Assembly: GCA_024278955.1 (NCBI GenBank)
Contig: JAJRSE010000117.1
Span: 1-41,251, forward strand
Direction: 5' to 3'
Length of the DNA: 41,251 nucleotides
From: Planctomycetota bacterium
GTDB taxonomy: Bacteria; Planctomycetota; Planctomycetia; Pirellulales; Lacipirellulaceae
The notes beneath the pieces were generated by a model, which searched no databases, was not told the DNA's origin, and saw nothing but the letters and a program-made list of their open reading frames with translations. Positions 17,876 to 27,799 of the stretch are shown in pieces. Position 1 is the first letter of the stretch; each line of letters begins with the position of its first letter. The position numbers and the translations under genes are program-made.

Positions 17876-19648
17876 ATGCCAAACTCTAGCCTAAAACCTC
17901 CGGTCTCTCGTCTCGCGGAGCGCGTGAACGTTGCCGATCGGTTGGGTCGCATGGCTCGGCAATTGCCCGACGGGGTTGCAGTCGCGACGCCAGGGCAGGG
18001 CGACGTGGCGGGAAAAAATTCTTATGCGACTTGCACGTTCGCCGAGCTGGACAAGGACGCGACGGCGCTGGCTCGTGGGCTGGTCGATCTTGGGGTGCTC
18101 CCAGGGATAAAGATCGTACTGCTAGTGCGACCAGGGCTCGAATTTGTAAAGCTGGTCTTTGCGCTACTGCGCAGCGGGGCGACAACCGTGCTGGTCGACC
18201 CGGGGATGGGCCGCAAACATTTGGTCGACTGCTTGGCGACCATCGAACCCGACGGATTTGTGGCGATCAGCGCCGCACAAGCTTTGCGTACGCTACTACG
18301 CCATCGGTTTCCGAAGGCTCAGAAGAATGTCACGGTGGGTCGACGTTGGTTTTGGGGTGGAAAGTCGTATCAAAAGTTACTGAAGCTTGGTAGCCGATCG
18401 AATGCGACGTTGCCCGTGACCCGAGGCGATGATGCCGCCGCGATTATTTTTACCAGCGGTAGCACAGGGCCTCCCAAAGGGGTGCTTTACACACACCAAA
18501 TGTTTGACACCCAAGCTAAAGAAATCCAACGGGCTTATACCATCCATCCGGGCGGCGCCGACATGGCTTGTTTTCCGCTATTTGGGCTTTTCAACTCGGC
18601 CATGGGAGTGACGACCGTATTTCCCGACATGGATTTTTCGCGTCCCGCGACGGCCGACCCTCGCAAGCTGTTGGCAGCGGCCCGCGATTGGCAGGTCACC
18701 CAGGCATTCGCTTCGCCAGCGGTATGGAAGAAGCTTGGTGCTTATTGCGAGCAACATAGAGAGCAGATTCCCACGCTACGCAAAGTTCTCTCCTGCGGTG
18801 CTCCGGTGCCCGCCGAAGTGCTTCGCCAGACGCTCGCTTGCGTCCATCCCCAAGCCGAGATGCACACCCCCTACGGCGCGACCGAGAGTTTACCGGTTGC
18901 TACGATTTCGGCGAGCGAAGTGCTTGGCGAGACCGCCAAGGCAACAGACCGCGGGGCGGGAATTTGTGTGGGACGTCGATCGGCGACCCTCGATTGGCAG
19001 ATCATTCGTATTGCCGAAGAACCGATTGCCAGGATCGAAGACGTCGAGGTTCTCCCAACCGGCGAGATCGGCGAGCTGATCGTCTGCGGTCCACAAGTTT
19101 CGCCCTGTTATATGACAGGACCCGAAAGTCATAACTTGAAAAGTAAGATTCAAGATGGCGACGCGATATGGCACCGATTGGGAGACGTCGGGTATTTTGA
19201 CCAGGAGCAACGCTTCTGGTATTGTGGCCGGAAGGCTCACCGAGTGGAAACCACCTCGGAAACGCTGTTTACGATTCCTTGCGAGGCGATTTTCAATACG
19301 CATGCCCAAGTCGCCCGGACGGCGATTGTCGGCATGGGGCCTTGTGGCGAGCAATTGCCGGTCCTGGTGGTTGAACCCGCGGCGGAGCTTCTTAGGCGTC
19401 GAGGAAAGCGTTGGGATCATCCCGTTTATGAGCAGCTCGCAAGCGAATTGTTGGAGAGGGCAGGCAAGCATGAGAACACGCGGTTGATTGAGCAAATTTT
19501 GTTTCACCCTGCCCTTCCCGTCGATGTCAGGCATAATGCGAAGATCAATCGCGAAATTTTAGCGACTTGGGCCGTTCAAGAAATTGGCGGTCAAAAACTT
19601 CGCCCTGGCTCAGATCCGTATAATTTGTACCGGAGTCGCGAGCTGTGA
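17876..19648 (+). CDS. oleC: OleC-type beta-lactone synthetase (acyl-AMP ligase family)
   Basis: 590 residues of the adenylate-forming superfamily. Visible motifs are the phosphate loop IIFTSGSTGPPKGVLYTH (~190-207), TPYGATESLPVA (~330-342), and the C-terminal hinge region around LGDVGYFDQEQRFWYCGRKA. Segments such as VTVGRRWFWGG, SAGAP-like SCGAPVPAEV, RPATADPRKL and FCGRK-like FWYCGRKAHRVET are typical of OleC and not of general acyl-CoA ligases. OleC turns 2-alkyl-3-hydroxyacids into beta-lactones in long-chain olefin synthesis. oleD follows after 41 bases, and the ATP-grasp gene precedes it by 74 bases on the same strand. No good Shine-Dalgarno is visible. Confidence 0.85.
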   Translation: MPNSSLKPPVSRLAERVNVADRLGRMARQLPDGVAVATPGQGDVAGKNSYATCTFAELDKDATALARGLVDLGVLPGIKIVLLVRPGLEFVKLVFALLRSGATTVLVDPGMGRKHLVDCLATIEPDGFVAISAAQALRTLLRHRFPKAQKNVTVGRRWFWGGKSYQKLLKLGSRSNATLPVTRGDDAAAIIFTSGSTGPPKGVLYTHQMFDTQAKEIQRAYTIHPGGADMACFPLFGLFNSAMGVTTVFPDMDFSRPATADPRKLLAAARDWQVTQAFASPAVWKKLGAYCEQHREQIPTLRKVLSCGAPVPAEVLRQTLACVHPQAEMHTPYGATESLPVATISASEVLGETAKATDRGAGICVGRRSATLDWQIIRIAEEPIARIEDVEVLPTGEIGELIVCGPQVSPCYMTGPESHNLKSKIQDGDAIWHRLGDVGYFDQEQRFWYCGRKAHRVETTSETLFTIPCEAIFNTHAQVARTAIVGMGPCGEQLPVLVVEPAAELLRRRGKRWDHPVYEQLASELLERAGKHENTRLIEQILFHPALPVDVRHNAKINREILATWAVQEIGGQKLRPGSDPYNLYRSREL

Positions 19649-19689
19649 ATTGTTCGTGACGAGATTCTTACCTCTTCCCCCTTCTCCCA

Positions 19690-20757
19690 ATGCACGCACT
19701 TGTTACCGGTGGCAACGGCTTTTTAGGCCGCTATATTGTCGAGCAACTTTTGGCTCGTGGCGATCAAGTGCGCAGTTTTGGCCGCAATGCGCAGCCTGAG
19801 CTCAAGGCAATGGGCGTCGAAATCGTTCGTGGCGATATCCGGGATAAGGAAGAAATTTTTGAAGCGTGCCGAGGGGTCGACTGCGTGTTTCATACCGCAG
19901 CCGTGGCAGGTATTGGAGGCCGCTGGCACGATTTTTATGAAACCAACGTTTTGGGTACCAAGAACGTGCTCACCGGTTGCCGGATCCATGCCGTAAATCG
20001 GTTGGTCTATACGAGTAGTCCAAGTGTTGTTTTTCAAGGAAAAGATCAGAAGGGAGTCGACGAGTCGGTCGACTACGGCACCGAATGGCTTACTAAACAT
20101 CGCTGCCACTATTCTCGCAGCAAAGCGTTGGCCGAACAAATTGTGTTACACGCTGCTCGCTCTCAGACTCGCGCGAAACCGGCGATTGCCGATTCGATGG
20201 TCAGCTCCGATTGGATCAACGCCTGTGCGCTTCGTCCGCATCTGATTTGGGGGCCAAGAGACGGGCATTTGATTCCTCGCCTGGTTGCTCGCGCGAAGAA
20301 AGGTCGCCTCCGGCGTATTGGCGACGGCAGCAATCAGGTGGATACGACGTACGTCGAAAATGCTGCGGCGGCCCATCTGCGGGCCGCGGATGCCCTGGCT
20401 CTCGATTCGAGCCCCGTCTCGGGCAAAGCCTATTTCCTAAGCCAAGGGCTGCCCGTGAATTGTTGGGATTGGATCGACAATCTCCTGGAATTGGCAGATT
20501 TGCCACCGGTCAAGAAATCGTTTTCACTGAAAACGGCTTGGCGAATCGGCAGCTTGTGTGAAAAAACCTATCGACTTCTGCGTCGGCGTGGCGAGCCGCC
20601 GATGAGCCGTTTTCTGGCCACGCAGCTCGGCACGTCCCATTGGTATGACACTTCTGCAGCACAGCGAGATTTTGGCTACGAGCCGCGAATCGCCATGGCT
20701 GAGGGAATGCACCGATTGGGCAAGTGGATGGAGCAAGAGGCGTTGGAGAGGCCGTAG
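19690..20757 (+). CDS. oleD: OleD-type NAD(P)-dependent 2-alkyl-3-ketoalkanoate reductase
   Basis: 355 residues of the extended short-chain dehydrogenase family. It begins at once with the nucleotide-binding motif TGGNGFLG (residues 6-13), has DIRD at ~49-52, the TSSPSVVF strand and the catalytic YSRSK (Tyr/Lys). The C-terminal part covers the substrate. Sitting directly behind oleC makes OleD the best reading: it reduces the 2-alkyl-3-ketoacid formed by OleA. A sterol- or sugar-epimerase reading is less likely given the neighbour. OleA is not in this window. Confidence 0.82.
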   Translation: MHALVTGGNGFLGRYIVEQLLARGDQVRSFGRNAQPELKAMGVEIVRGDIRDKEEIFEACRGVDCVFHTAAVAGIGGRWHDFYETNVLGTKNVLTGCRIHAVNRLVYTSSPSVVFQGKDQKGVDESVDYGTEWLTKHRCHYSRSKALAEQIVLHAARSQTRAKPAIADSMVSSDWINACALRPHLIWGPRDGHLIPRLVARAKKGRLRRIGDGSNQVDTTYVENAAAAHLRAADALALDSSPVSGKAYFLSQGLPVNCWDWIDNLLELADLPPVKKSFSLKTAWRIGSLCEKTYRLLRRRGEPPMSRFLATQLGTSHWYDTSAAQRDFGYEPRIAMAEGMHRLGKWMEQEALERP

Positions 20758-20941
20758 CCTGTAGGTTTTAGGCGTTAGAGGGGAGAAGCAGGGCCTGGAC
20801 GCTTGGAATCAGGCCCCCAGGCTCTCGCTTCGAGACTCGTTCCGAACTACAATCGTTTGCTTTGGCAAATTTGCATCCTGGCATTCTAGTGGCTGGGCCC
20901 GCGGGTTTGCATTCTGAAGATACCCTCAAGAAGGAAAAAGC

Positions 20942-22711
20942 GTGCTCCGGACACATACTTGCGGCCAGCTCGGTGAAGGACAAATTGGAGAGACGGTTAC
21001 TCTTTGCGGTTGGGTAGATACCTACCGCGATCACGGGGGAGGGCTGTTCGTCGACCTTCGAGATCGGTACGGCCTCACTCAGGTAGTATTCAACCCGCCA
21101 GACACGCCTGCGGAGGTCATCGAAGCGAGCAAGACGCTGCGGGCAGAATTTGTTTTGCAAGTGACCGGTACCGTCGCTGCTCGCCCCGAAGGCATGGCCA
21201 ACGCGAAAATGGCAACCGGCAAGATCGAACTGCGTGTGACGGGCTACGAGCTGCTGAACAAAAGTCTGACGCCACCGGTCTCGCCAAGCGGTAAAGAGGA
21301 AGTCCCCGGCGAAGATCTACGGCTGAAGCATCGCTATCTCGACCTACGACGTCCCGAAATGCAAAAAGTGATGATGCAACGGGCATCGATCATCAAGGGC
21401 ATGCGAGACTACTTTGCTGAACGCGACTTTATCGATATCGAAACGCCGGTGCTCGGACGCAGCACGCCCGAGGGGGCTCGCGATTACTTGGTGCCGAGCC
21501 GGGTACACCGGGGCGCTTTTTATGCTCTCCCTCAGTCGCCTCAGCTTTACAAACAGATTTTGATGGTCGCCGGCTACGACCGCTATGTGCAGGTCGCCCG
21601 TTGCTTTCGTGACGAAGATTTGCGAGCCGATCGCCAACCCGAGTTCACGCAGCTTGATGTCGAGATGTCGTTTGTCGATCAAGACGATCTCCTCGCCTTG
21701 ATCGACGGGCTTGTGGCGAAGCTGGCAAAAGAAGAGCTAGGCATCGACGTGCCGACTCCCCTGCCCCGCATGACTTACGACGAAGCCATGGAACGCTTTG
21801 GCCATGATGCCCCGGACCTACGTTTTGGGCTGGAGCTGATCGATTGCACCGATCTTGCGTCTGAGGCAGAGTTTCGGGTTTTCAGTGCGGTTGCCAAATC
21901 GGGCGGTCGCGTGCGGGGTATCAACGCCAAGCAAGGAACCAAGCATTTTTCGCGACGCGGGATCGACGGGCTCACCAAGTATGTTGCCGAGTACGGCGCT
22001 CGAGGCCTGGCTTGGTTTCGAGTCGAAGACGATGGCAAACTGAATTCAACGATCGCGAAGAACTTTACGCCTGAGCTGCTTGAGAAGTTTGGCGAGCGCA
22101 TGGACGCCGAGCCGGGAGACTTGCTGCTGTTTGTGGCAGACCAGTACGAAGTTACGTGCAAAGCCTTGTACGCTTTGCGGTCGAAGATTGGCCGCGAGAT
22201 GGAACTTTATGATCCCAAGACGATGAATTTTTCGTGGATCGTTGAATTCCCCATGTTCGACTACGACGACGAAGCCAAATGTTGGCATGCGATGCACCAT
22301 CCGTTTACTGCCCCACTGGCCGATCATCTCGAGATGCTGGAGACCGACCCAGGCAAGTGTCGCGCTCAAGCGTACGATTTGGTGATTAACGGTAGCGAGG
22401 CAGGCGGCGGAACGATCCGTATCCATGACGCAGAGATTCAGAAGAAGGTTTTCACACTGCTGGGAATCGATGAAAAAACAGCGACCGAGCGTTTCGGTTT
22501 CTTGCTCGACGCCCTTCAGTACGGAGCCCCGCCCCATGGAGGGATTGCGTTGGGAATCGATCGCTGGGTTATGCTTTTTGCGAAGCTGGATAATATACGC
22601 GACTGTATTGCCTTCCCTAAAACGCAAAAAGCGTCGGACCTTATGACCGAAGCACCCGGCGAAGTCGATACAATGCAGCTCAAAGAGCTTCATATTAAGC
22701 TCGACGAGTAG
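20942..22711 (+). CDS. aspS: Aspartyl-tRNA synthetase
   Basis: 589 residues, normal for the bacterial type. The N-terminal OB-fold (~1-105, VTLCGWVDTYRDHGGGLFVD) binds the anticodon. The class II core shows motif 2 as FRDEDLRADRQPEFTQLDVE and motif 3 as GIALGIDRW, with the bacterial GAD insertion at about 290-410. It charges tRNA-Asp; whether it also charges tRNA-Asn cannot be read here. The GTG start at 20942 is supported by AAGAAGGAAA about eight bases upstream. Confidence 0.96.
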   Translation: MLRTHTCGQLGEGQIGETVTLCGWVDTYRDHGGGLFVDLRDRYGLTQVVFNPPDTPAEVIEASKTLRAEFVLQVTGTVAARPEGMANAKMATGKIELRVTGYELLNKSLTPPVSPSGKEEVPGEDLRLKHRYLDLRRPEMQKVMMQRASIIKGMRDYFAERDFIDIETPVLGRSTPEGARDYLVPSRVHRGAFYALPQSPQLYKQILMVAGYDRYVQVARCFRDEDLRADRQPEFTQLDVEMSFVDQDDLLALIDGLVAKLAKEELGIDVPTPLPRMTYDEAMERFGHDAPDLRFGLELIDCTDLASEAEFRVFSAVAKSGGRVRGINAKQGTKHFSRRGIDGLTKYVAEYGARGLAWFRVEDDGKLNSTIAKNFTPELLEKFGERMDAEPGDLLLFVADQYEVTCKALYALRSKIGREMELYDPKTMNFSWIVEFPMFDYDDEAKCWHAMHHPFTAPLADHLEMLETDPGKCRAQAYDLVINGSEAGGGTIRIHDAEIQKKVFTLLGIDEKTATERFGFLLDALQYGAPPHGGIALGIDRWVMLFAKLDNIRDCIAFPKTQKASDLMTEAPGEVDTMQLKELHIKLDE

Positions 22712-22826
22712 TCAGCCCCGTTGACGCTCCCGCCAAAAGGCTCGACAATATCAGATGTTCAATCGACGGACGAAACGGCGTTCGTTTCGCTAGACGGTAT
22801 TCCTCTCTTCTTTTTTTGTTGGCAGA

Positions 22827-23483
22827 ATGACTACTCTACGAACACGACTATTTTTGACGACCACCTACGCGGCACTCGGTTGCTTTGCGGCCATGAGTTG
22901 CGCCGAAGCATTTGCCGACTCGAAAGAGGAGGCCTCCTCTTCGAGCGCGAAACAACATTCGGTAATGAAAATCAGTTCCGAATCCTTCCAACCGACCATT
23001 CCCCGAGTTTGGCTTTCTGACGGGCATTCCAAGCAATGCAAAGTTGGTGTCGGCGAATCGTTTCCGGTGGTGAAGCTACCGAATCTGGAAGGGGCAGTTA
23101 CCGACCTAGCAAGCTTGCGTGGAAAGAAAGCGACCGTGGTGCTGTTCTGGCATCCTGATCGTTGGATGGCCCGCACGGCCCTCGTAGACATGCAGCGAGA
23201 TCTCGTCTCGAAATTCGACCCCGAGCAACTTGCGGTCGTCGGTATCGCGGTCCATCAACAGGCCAACACGTTGCCAGACTTTCTGCGTGAAGTACATGCC
23301 GATTTTCCCCAACTGGTCGACACCAGCGGCGAGGCGCTTTCAAAGGTAGGCACCTTTGCTTTGCCGCGACTTTACGTGCTCGACTCGGAAGGAACAATCG
23401 TCTGGTTCGACATCGAATACAGCGAAGCAACTCGGCGCGAATTGCAACAGGTCTTAGGCGTTTTGCTTACCGATAATGAGTAA
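22827..23483 (+). CDS. Redoxin/TlpA-fold exported protein lacking the redox cysteines
   Basis: 218 residues with a signal peptide (LFLTTTYAALGCFAAMSCAEAFA) and a thioredoxin-fold domain of the AhpC/TlpA type (~75-210): FPVVKLPNLEGAVTDLASLRGK, then KATVVLFW. At the place where TlpA has W-C-x-x-C, the protein reads FWHPDRWMARTAL, so both active-site cysteines are absent. The cis-Pro loop (FALPRLYVLD) is kept. It can therefore hardly be an ordinary thiol reductase; a binding or structural role is more likely. The N-terminal linker is serine-rich. It sits between aspS and the convergent mutS. Confidence 0.75.
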   Translation: MTTLRTRLFLTTTYAALGCFAAMSCAEAFADSKEEASSSSAKQHSVMKISSESFQPTIPRVWLSDGHSKQCKVGVGESFPVVKLPNLEGAVTDLASLRGKKATVVLFWHPDRWMARTALVDMQRDLVSKFDPEQLAVVGIAVHQQANTLPDFLREVHADFPQLVDTSGEALSKVGTFALPRLYVLDSEGTIVWFDIEYSEATRRELQQVLGVLLTDNE

Positions 23484-23570
23484 AGGCAAAACAGGCTTCT
23501 TTGAGCTCGCTCCCCAAAGCCCAGCGATTGCAACCCCCAGACTTGCGCGGTTTGGTTTTGAAAAGCTGCT

Positions 23571-26273
23571 TTAGCGAGGCTTGCTTTGAACCTCGGCCGA
23601 GAGGCCTGCCAGCTGCTCTTGCCATTGCTGCACTAACTGCTGTACTTCGAGTGGCGTTTTGGTGTTGAGGTCAAGGCTCCGGATGGTAGCCAGTAGCGGA
23701 TGGTCGACCGTGTCGAAAAGAGTCATCTGAAGAGTTTGAGGGCGTTTTGAAGCCGCCGGATGGGGCTTGTCTAACCGTCGATTCGATTCCTTGACCAAAT
23801 CGGAGCTTCCCGATCTCGACTTTTTGCTTTGACTCTCGAGTTGCGCCAAAATCTCCTTCGCCCGTTCGTTTACTTCGCGAGGCACGCCAGCTAGCTGGGC
23901 AACATGGATGCCGTAGCTCTCGTCGGCAGCGCCTGGGACGATTTGATGGAGGAATACCACCTTGCCTTCCCATTCTTTAACCGCCACGTTGAGATTCCCG
24001 ACTCCAGGAAGCGTCTCTTCTAGGTCAGTCAACTCGTGATAATGGGTAGCAAACAACGTACGGCAGCCAATCGTATCGTGCAGATGTTCTACGACCGCCC
24101 AAGCGATCGACAAGCCGTCGTACGTGCTAGTGCCGCGACCGATTTCGTCGAGGATAACCAAGCTACGTTCGGTTGCCGTGTTAAGAATCCGCGCTGTCTC
24201 GGTCATCTCAACCATGAAGGTACTTCGGCCACGCGCCAAATCGTCGCTAGCCCCGACACGAGCAAAGATTCGATCGGCGACGCCAATTTTTGCTTTGCGA
24301 GCAGGAATGAAGCTCCCGATTTGGCCGAGCAACGTGAGCAGCGCAACTTGCCGGATGTAAGTGCTTTTACCGGCCATGTTGGGGCCGGTGATTAAGAGTT
24401 GCGAGTTGTGGGTTGTGGATTGCGAGTTTTTGCTTCTTGCTTTACAGCTTACGCCGTTGGGGACGAAGGTTCCCTCGGTTTCAGTGATGTCGAGCACCGG
24501 GTGGCGACCGTCGACTATTTCGAGCACGGGCTCTTCGACAATTTCTGGTCGCACGTAGTTGCGAGAGCGGGCAAGCTCAGCAAGCGAGGCGAGGACGTCT
24601 AGCTCGGCGAGGGCTTCGGCGGTTGCGTGCAAACGCCGGGCGGCTTCGGCAACAAGATCGCGTAGGCCGATGAAAAACTTGTACTCAAGGTCGCGCGACC
24701 GCTCCTCGGCAGCAAGAACTTTTTCTTCGTGTTCTTTCAGCTCAGGCGTAATATAACGCTCGGCGTTCTTGAGCGTTTGTTTGCGAATAAAGTCTTCCGG
24801 AATTTTGTCGCGGTGGGCGTGAGTGACTTCCAAAAAGTAACCAAAGACTTTGTTGAAGCCGATTTTGATACTGGGGATGCCCGTCTGCTTGCTGATTTCG
24901 GCTTGGTAGTTCGCCATCCACTGTTTACCACCTCGCATCAACTGACGCTGCTCGTCCAGTTCGGCACTAAAACCCTCGCGGATGAAGCCTCCCTCGTGGC
25001 TATTGAGTGGGCAATCGTCCTCGAGCGCTTCTTCGAGTTGACTGCGAACCTCGGTAAACAAATCAATGCGTGATTCTAGCTGCTGCAAACGGGCTGCCGC
25101 GCGACCCGTCATCTTTGCTTTCACCTTGGGCAAGCAACGGAGCGTGCGTGCGATGAAGCTCAAGTCGCGTGGGTTGGCGCGTCCCGTGGTAACCCGGGTA
25201 GAAAGCCGTTCGATATCGTAAATGGCGTGTAACGCTTCGCGCAAGTCTTTCGTGAGCGAAGGGTCCTGGTGGAGTTCGGCTACCGCATCGAGCCGGGCGT
25301 TGATTCTTGTGACGTCCGTCAGAGGATTGGCCAACCAATCTCTCATTTTGCGTGCCCCCATCGAGGTCACGCTACGATCGATGACCCCGAGCAGCGAGCC
25401 CTCGCGGCCTTGGTCGCGAAGTGTTTTGGTTATCTCCAAACTTCGCCGCGTCGCTTCATCGATTTCGAGTCGGCTGCCTACTTGGTGGGGCAGCAGGCTC
25501 TCGATATGCGTGAGCGAAGATTTTTGAGTTTCTTTGAGATAATCGAGTACGGCACCTGCCGCTTGAAGGGCCGGGCCGTCGTGATCGCCAAAACCGAAGC
25601 CTTCGAGCGAATGGGTACCGAAGTGTTTAGAAAGGGCTGCAACCGATGCGTCGTATCCAAACGCCCAAGCGGGGCGCACGGAGATCATTCGGCCATGCGT
25701 CCAATCGCTAGGCAACTCGTCAACGGCGTCGCTGACCAACACCTCGACCGGACCCACACGGGCAAGCTCGTCGCCAAGCTTTTCGTACGGGACGACAGCC
25801 GCCTCGAAGCGTCCGGTAGAAATATCGATCCACGCGAGACCGCAACGCTGCCCCTTTTCGATGCCCGAGGGCCCGCCAGAGGCCTGTGCGACAGCCAACA
25901 GGAAATTGCTCTCTTGCGGATCAAGAAGAGCATCGTCCGTGATGGTACCGCAGCTAACGATTCGCGTGACTTCTCGTTTGACGAGCCCCTTGGCCTGACG
26001 AGCATCTTCCACTTGATCGCAGACCGCAGCTTTCATGCCTGCTGCGACGATCTTGGCGAGGTAAGAGTCGAGCTGGTGGTGAGGGAATCCGGCCATCGCG
26101 ACGGGATTTTCGCCCTTGTCGCGGCTGGTGACCGAGAGGCCAAGAATCCGCCCGGCGGTCTTGGCATCGTCGAAAAAAAGCTCGTAAAAGTCGCCCATCC
26201 GAAAAAGCAACAGCGCATCGCCTGCCACAACACGGGCTTCTTGGTACTGCCGCATCATGGGCGATTGAGACAT
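23571..26273 (-). CDS. mutS: DNA mismatch repair protein MutS
   Basis: About 900 residues. The mismatch-reading Phe-x-Glu motif lies near the N-terminus (GDFYELFFDDA). The lever/clamp region is in the middle, and the ATPase has Walker A GPNMAGKSTYIRQ, a loop with STFMVEMTETARIL, Walker B LVILDEIGRGTSTYDG and the His of THYHEL. The C-terminal tail ends with a short helical part. MutS recognises mismatches and recruits MutL. The frame allows ATG 26282, but the ATG at 26273 has GGAG nine bases upstream, while at 26282 the same GGAG touches the start. I chose 26273. mutL is not in the window. Confidence 0.95.
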   Translation of the reverse strand: MSQSPMMRQYQEARVVAGDALLLFRMGDFYELFFDDAKTAGRILGLSVTSRDKGENPVAMAGFPHHQLDSYLAKIVAAGMKAAVCDQVEDARQAKGLVKREVTRIVSCGTITDDALLDPQESNFLLAVAQASGGPSGIEKGQRCGLAWIDISTGRFEAAVVPYEKLGDELARVGPVEVLVSDAVDELPSDWTHGRMISVRPAWAFGYDASVAALSKHFGTHSLEGFGFGDHDGPALQAAGAVLDYLKETQKSSLTHIESLLPHQVGSRLEIDEATRRSLEITKTLRDQGREGSLLGVIDRSVTSMGARKMRDWLANPLTDVTRINARLDAVAELHQDPSLTKDLREALHAIYDIERLSTRVTTGRANPRDLSFIARTLRCLPKVKAKMTGRAAARLQQLESRIDLFTEVRSQLEEALEDDCPLNSHEGGFIREGFSAELDEQRQLMRGGKQWMANYQAEISKQTGIPSIKIGFNKVFGYFLEVTHAHRDKIPEDFIRKQTLKNAERYITPELKEHEEKVLAAEERSRDLEYKFFIGLRDLVAEAARRLHATAEALAELDVLASLAELARSRNYVRPEIVEEPVLEIVDGRHPVLDITETEGTFVPNGVSCKARSKNSQSTTHNSQLLITGPNMAGKSTYIRQVALLTLLGQIGSFIPARKAKIGVADRIFARVGASDDLARGRSTFMVEMTETARILNTATERSLVILDEIGRGTSTYDGLSIAWAVVEHLHDTIGCRTLFATHYHELTDLEETLPGVGNLNVAVKEWEGKVVFLHQIVPGAADESYGIHVAQLAGVPREVNERAKEILAQLESQSKKSRSGSSDLVKESNRRLDKPHPAASKRPQTLQMTLFDTVDHPLLATIRSLDLNTKTPLEVQQLVQQWQEQLAGLSAEVQSKPR

Positions 26274-26381
26274 CGTGGGCATCTCCGCTGAGGGGGGGGG
26301 TCAGCGAATCATGCTACTGGAAGCGGCCTACAGTGCTCAAGGGGGCAGCGAGAAATGACGAATCCATTTGAAAAAGAATTT

Positions 26382-26698
26382 TTGACAGGATGGACAGGAT
26401 TTCCAGGATAAGGGTTTAGAAAGCAGAGCCCCTCAAACGGTTGATAGCAAAACAGATTGAATTTCCGTTTATTTTGAGTCGTGAATAGCCAAACGACGAA
26501 GAGAAAAACGAAAAAACAAGGAACAGAAACAGCGGGGCAAGTATTATCATCCGTTGTACAAAGCTTTCGACTATTTGATTTCTTGGATGCGTTCAATACG
26601 TTGCTACTTGCCAAACTGTTTGAAGAGTGTCCCGATTTTTAACCGACGAACAGGATTCGACCGAATGATCCCGTCCATCCTGTTTTATCCTGTCAAAA
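26382..26698. repeat. Inverted-repeat bounded intergenic element (gacaggat type)
   Basis: The 533-base gap between mutS and fliG holds no credible gene. It contains ttttgacaggatggacagga at about 26380-26399 and the inverse-type text tccatcctgttttatcctgt at 26674-26693, about 300 bases apart. Flanking this are aaatgacgaatcc (26352-26364) and an inverse-like ggatttcgtcattt (26791-26804). Such patterns are common in planctomycete intergenic DNA and probably mark old repeat insertions. Confidence 0.5.
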
Positions 26699-26806
26699 TA
26701 AACTCACTTTAGGCAATTGTTCGACAAGGCCACTCAGAATGTCAAATGACGATAAACTCTGAGGTCCACATCCTTTGGCATTCGTCATTCGGATTTCGTC
26801 ATTTCC

Positions 26807-27799
26807 CTATTGCACCAGCTCTTCTTCCTCGCCGCTGGTGTTGAGTTCTAAGTCGCCGGAGTCTTCAAGCCGTCTGACGATATCGACGATTTCTTGCTGT
26901 TTGCTCTCGACCGCCGAAAGCTTCACCGCTCCCATGAACTCCATTTCTTCCTTGAGCATCTCGCCGGCTCGCTGCGACATGTTGGCGAAGATTTTTTCCT
27001 TGAGCTCAGGACTTGCTCCCTTGAGAGCAAGCGACCACTGCGAGTTCTCCACGTTCTTGAGGACCATCTGGATGTCTTTGTCGTTGAACTTGCCAATGTC
27101 TTCAAAGACGAACATCAGGCGTCGAATCTCGTCGACCATCTCGGGGTCTTTTTGGGCGAGGTTCTCTAGGAGTGTCCGTTCGGTGGCACGATCGGAAACA
27201 TTGAGCATCTCGGCAACGGCGCCGACACCGCCGGCGTTCTCGAAGCTTTGGCTCATCACGCTGGACATGCGTTTTTCGAGCCCTTTCTCGACCTCTTCGA
27301 TAATCTCGGGGCTCGTCTGCCCCATTGAGGCGATCCGTTGGACAACCATGAGCTGCTGCTCGGACGGCAAGCCGGCAAGAATTTCTGCTCCGGCTGCTGG
27401 CGGAAGATGCGAAAGAACCAGGGCGATGGTTTGAGGATGCTCGTCGACCACATAGGTGAGAATGTTTTGGCTGTCGATTTGCCTCAGAAAAGCAAACGGC
27501 ACCTCTTCGATCGATTGCCGTATGTTGTCTAGGGCATCGTTCGCGTTCTTGCCGAGCGCTTTTTGGACGAGCGATCGGGCACGGTCAAGCCCGCTGCCTT
27601 CGATTCCGGTTGCGGCCGGATTCGATTCGGCAAACTGCTTGATGGCAACATCCTGCTCCTCCGAAGAGACCGACTTGAGTCTCGCGATTTCAATCGAGAC
27701 CGACTCCACTTGTTTCGGATCGAGACGACCCATCAGGTCGACCGCCTCCTCCTCGGGAAGCGAAGAGATCAGAATCGCGGCTTTGTAGATATCGGACAT
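26807..27799 (-). CDS. fliG: Flagellar motor switch protein FliG
   Basis: 330 residues, the normal length of FliG. The start at 27799 gives MSDIYKAAILISSLPEEEAV, the usual N-terminal domain that binds the MS ring. The EHPQTIALVLSHLPP motif in the middle domain and the C-terminal torque domain with MFVFEDIGKFNDKDIQMVLK are clear. FliG sits on the cytoplasmic face of the motor and couples the stator to the rotor. The open frame extends 29 codons upstream, without homology. Only cheX lies nearby; no other flagellar gene is in the window. Confidence 0.93.
   Translation of the reverse strand: MSDIYKAAILISSLPEEEAVDLMGRLDPKQVESVSIEIARLKSVSSEEQDVAIKQFAESNPAATGIEGSGLDRARSLVQKALGKNANDALDNIRQSIEEVPFAFLRQIDSQNILTYVVDEHPQTIALVLSHLPPAAGAEILAGLPSEQQLMVVQRIASMGQTSPEIIEEVEKGLEKRMSSVMSQSFENAGGVGAVAEMLNVSDRATERTLLENLAQKDPEMVDEIRRLMFVFEDIGKFNDKDIQMVLKNVENSQWSLALKGASPELKEKIFANMSQRAGEMLKEEMEFMGAVKLSAVESKQQEIVDIVRRLEDSGDLELNTSGEEEELVQ

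Noticed and set aside
25269..26291. 340-codon open frame on the plus strand
   Set aside because: Antisense to mutS, whose motifs cover the entire stretch.
26309..26614. 101-codon open frame in the mutS-fliG gap
   Set aside because: It coincides with the inverted-repeat element and has a random-looking composition.
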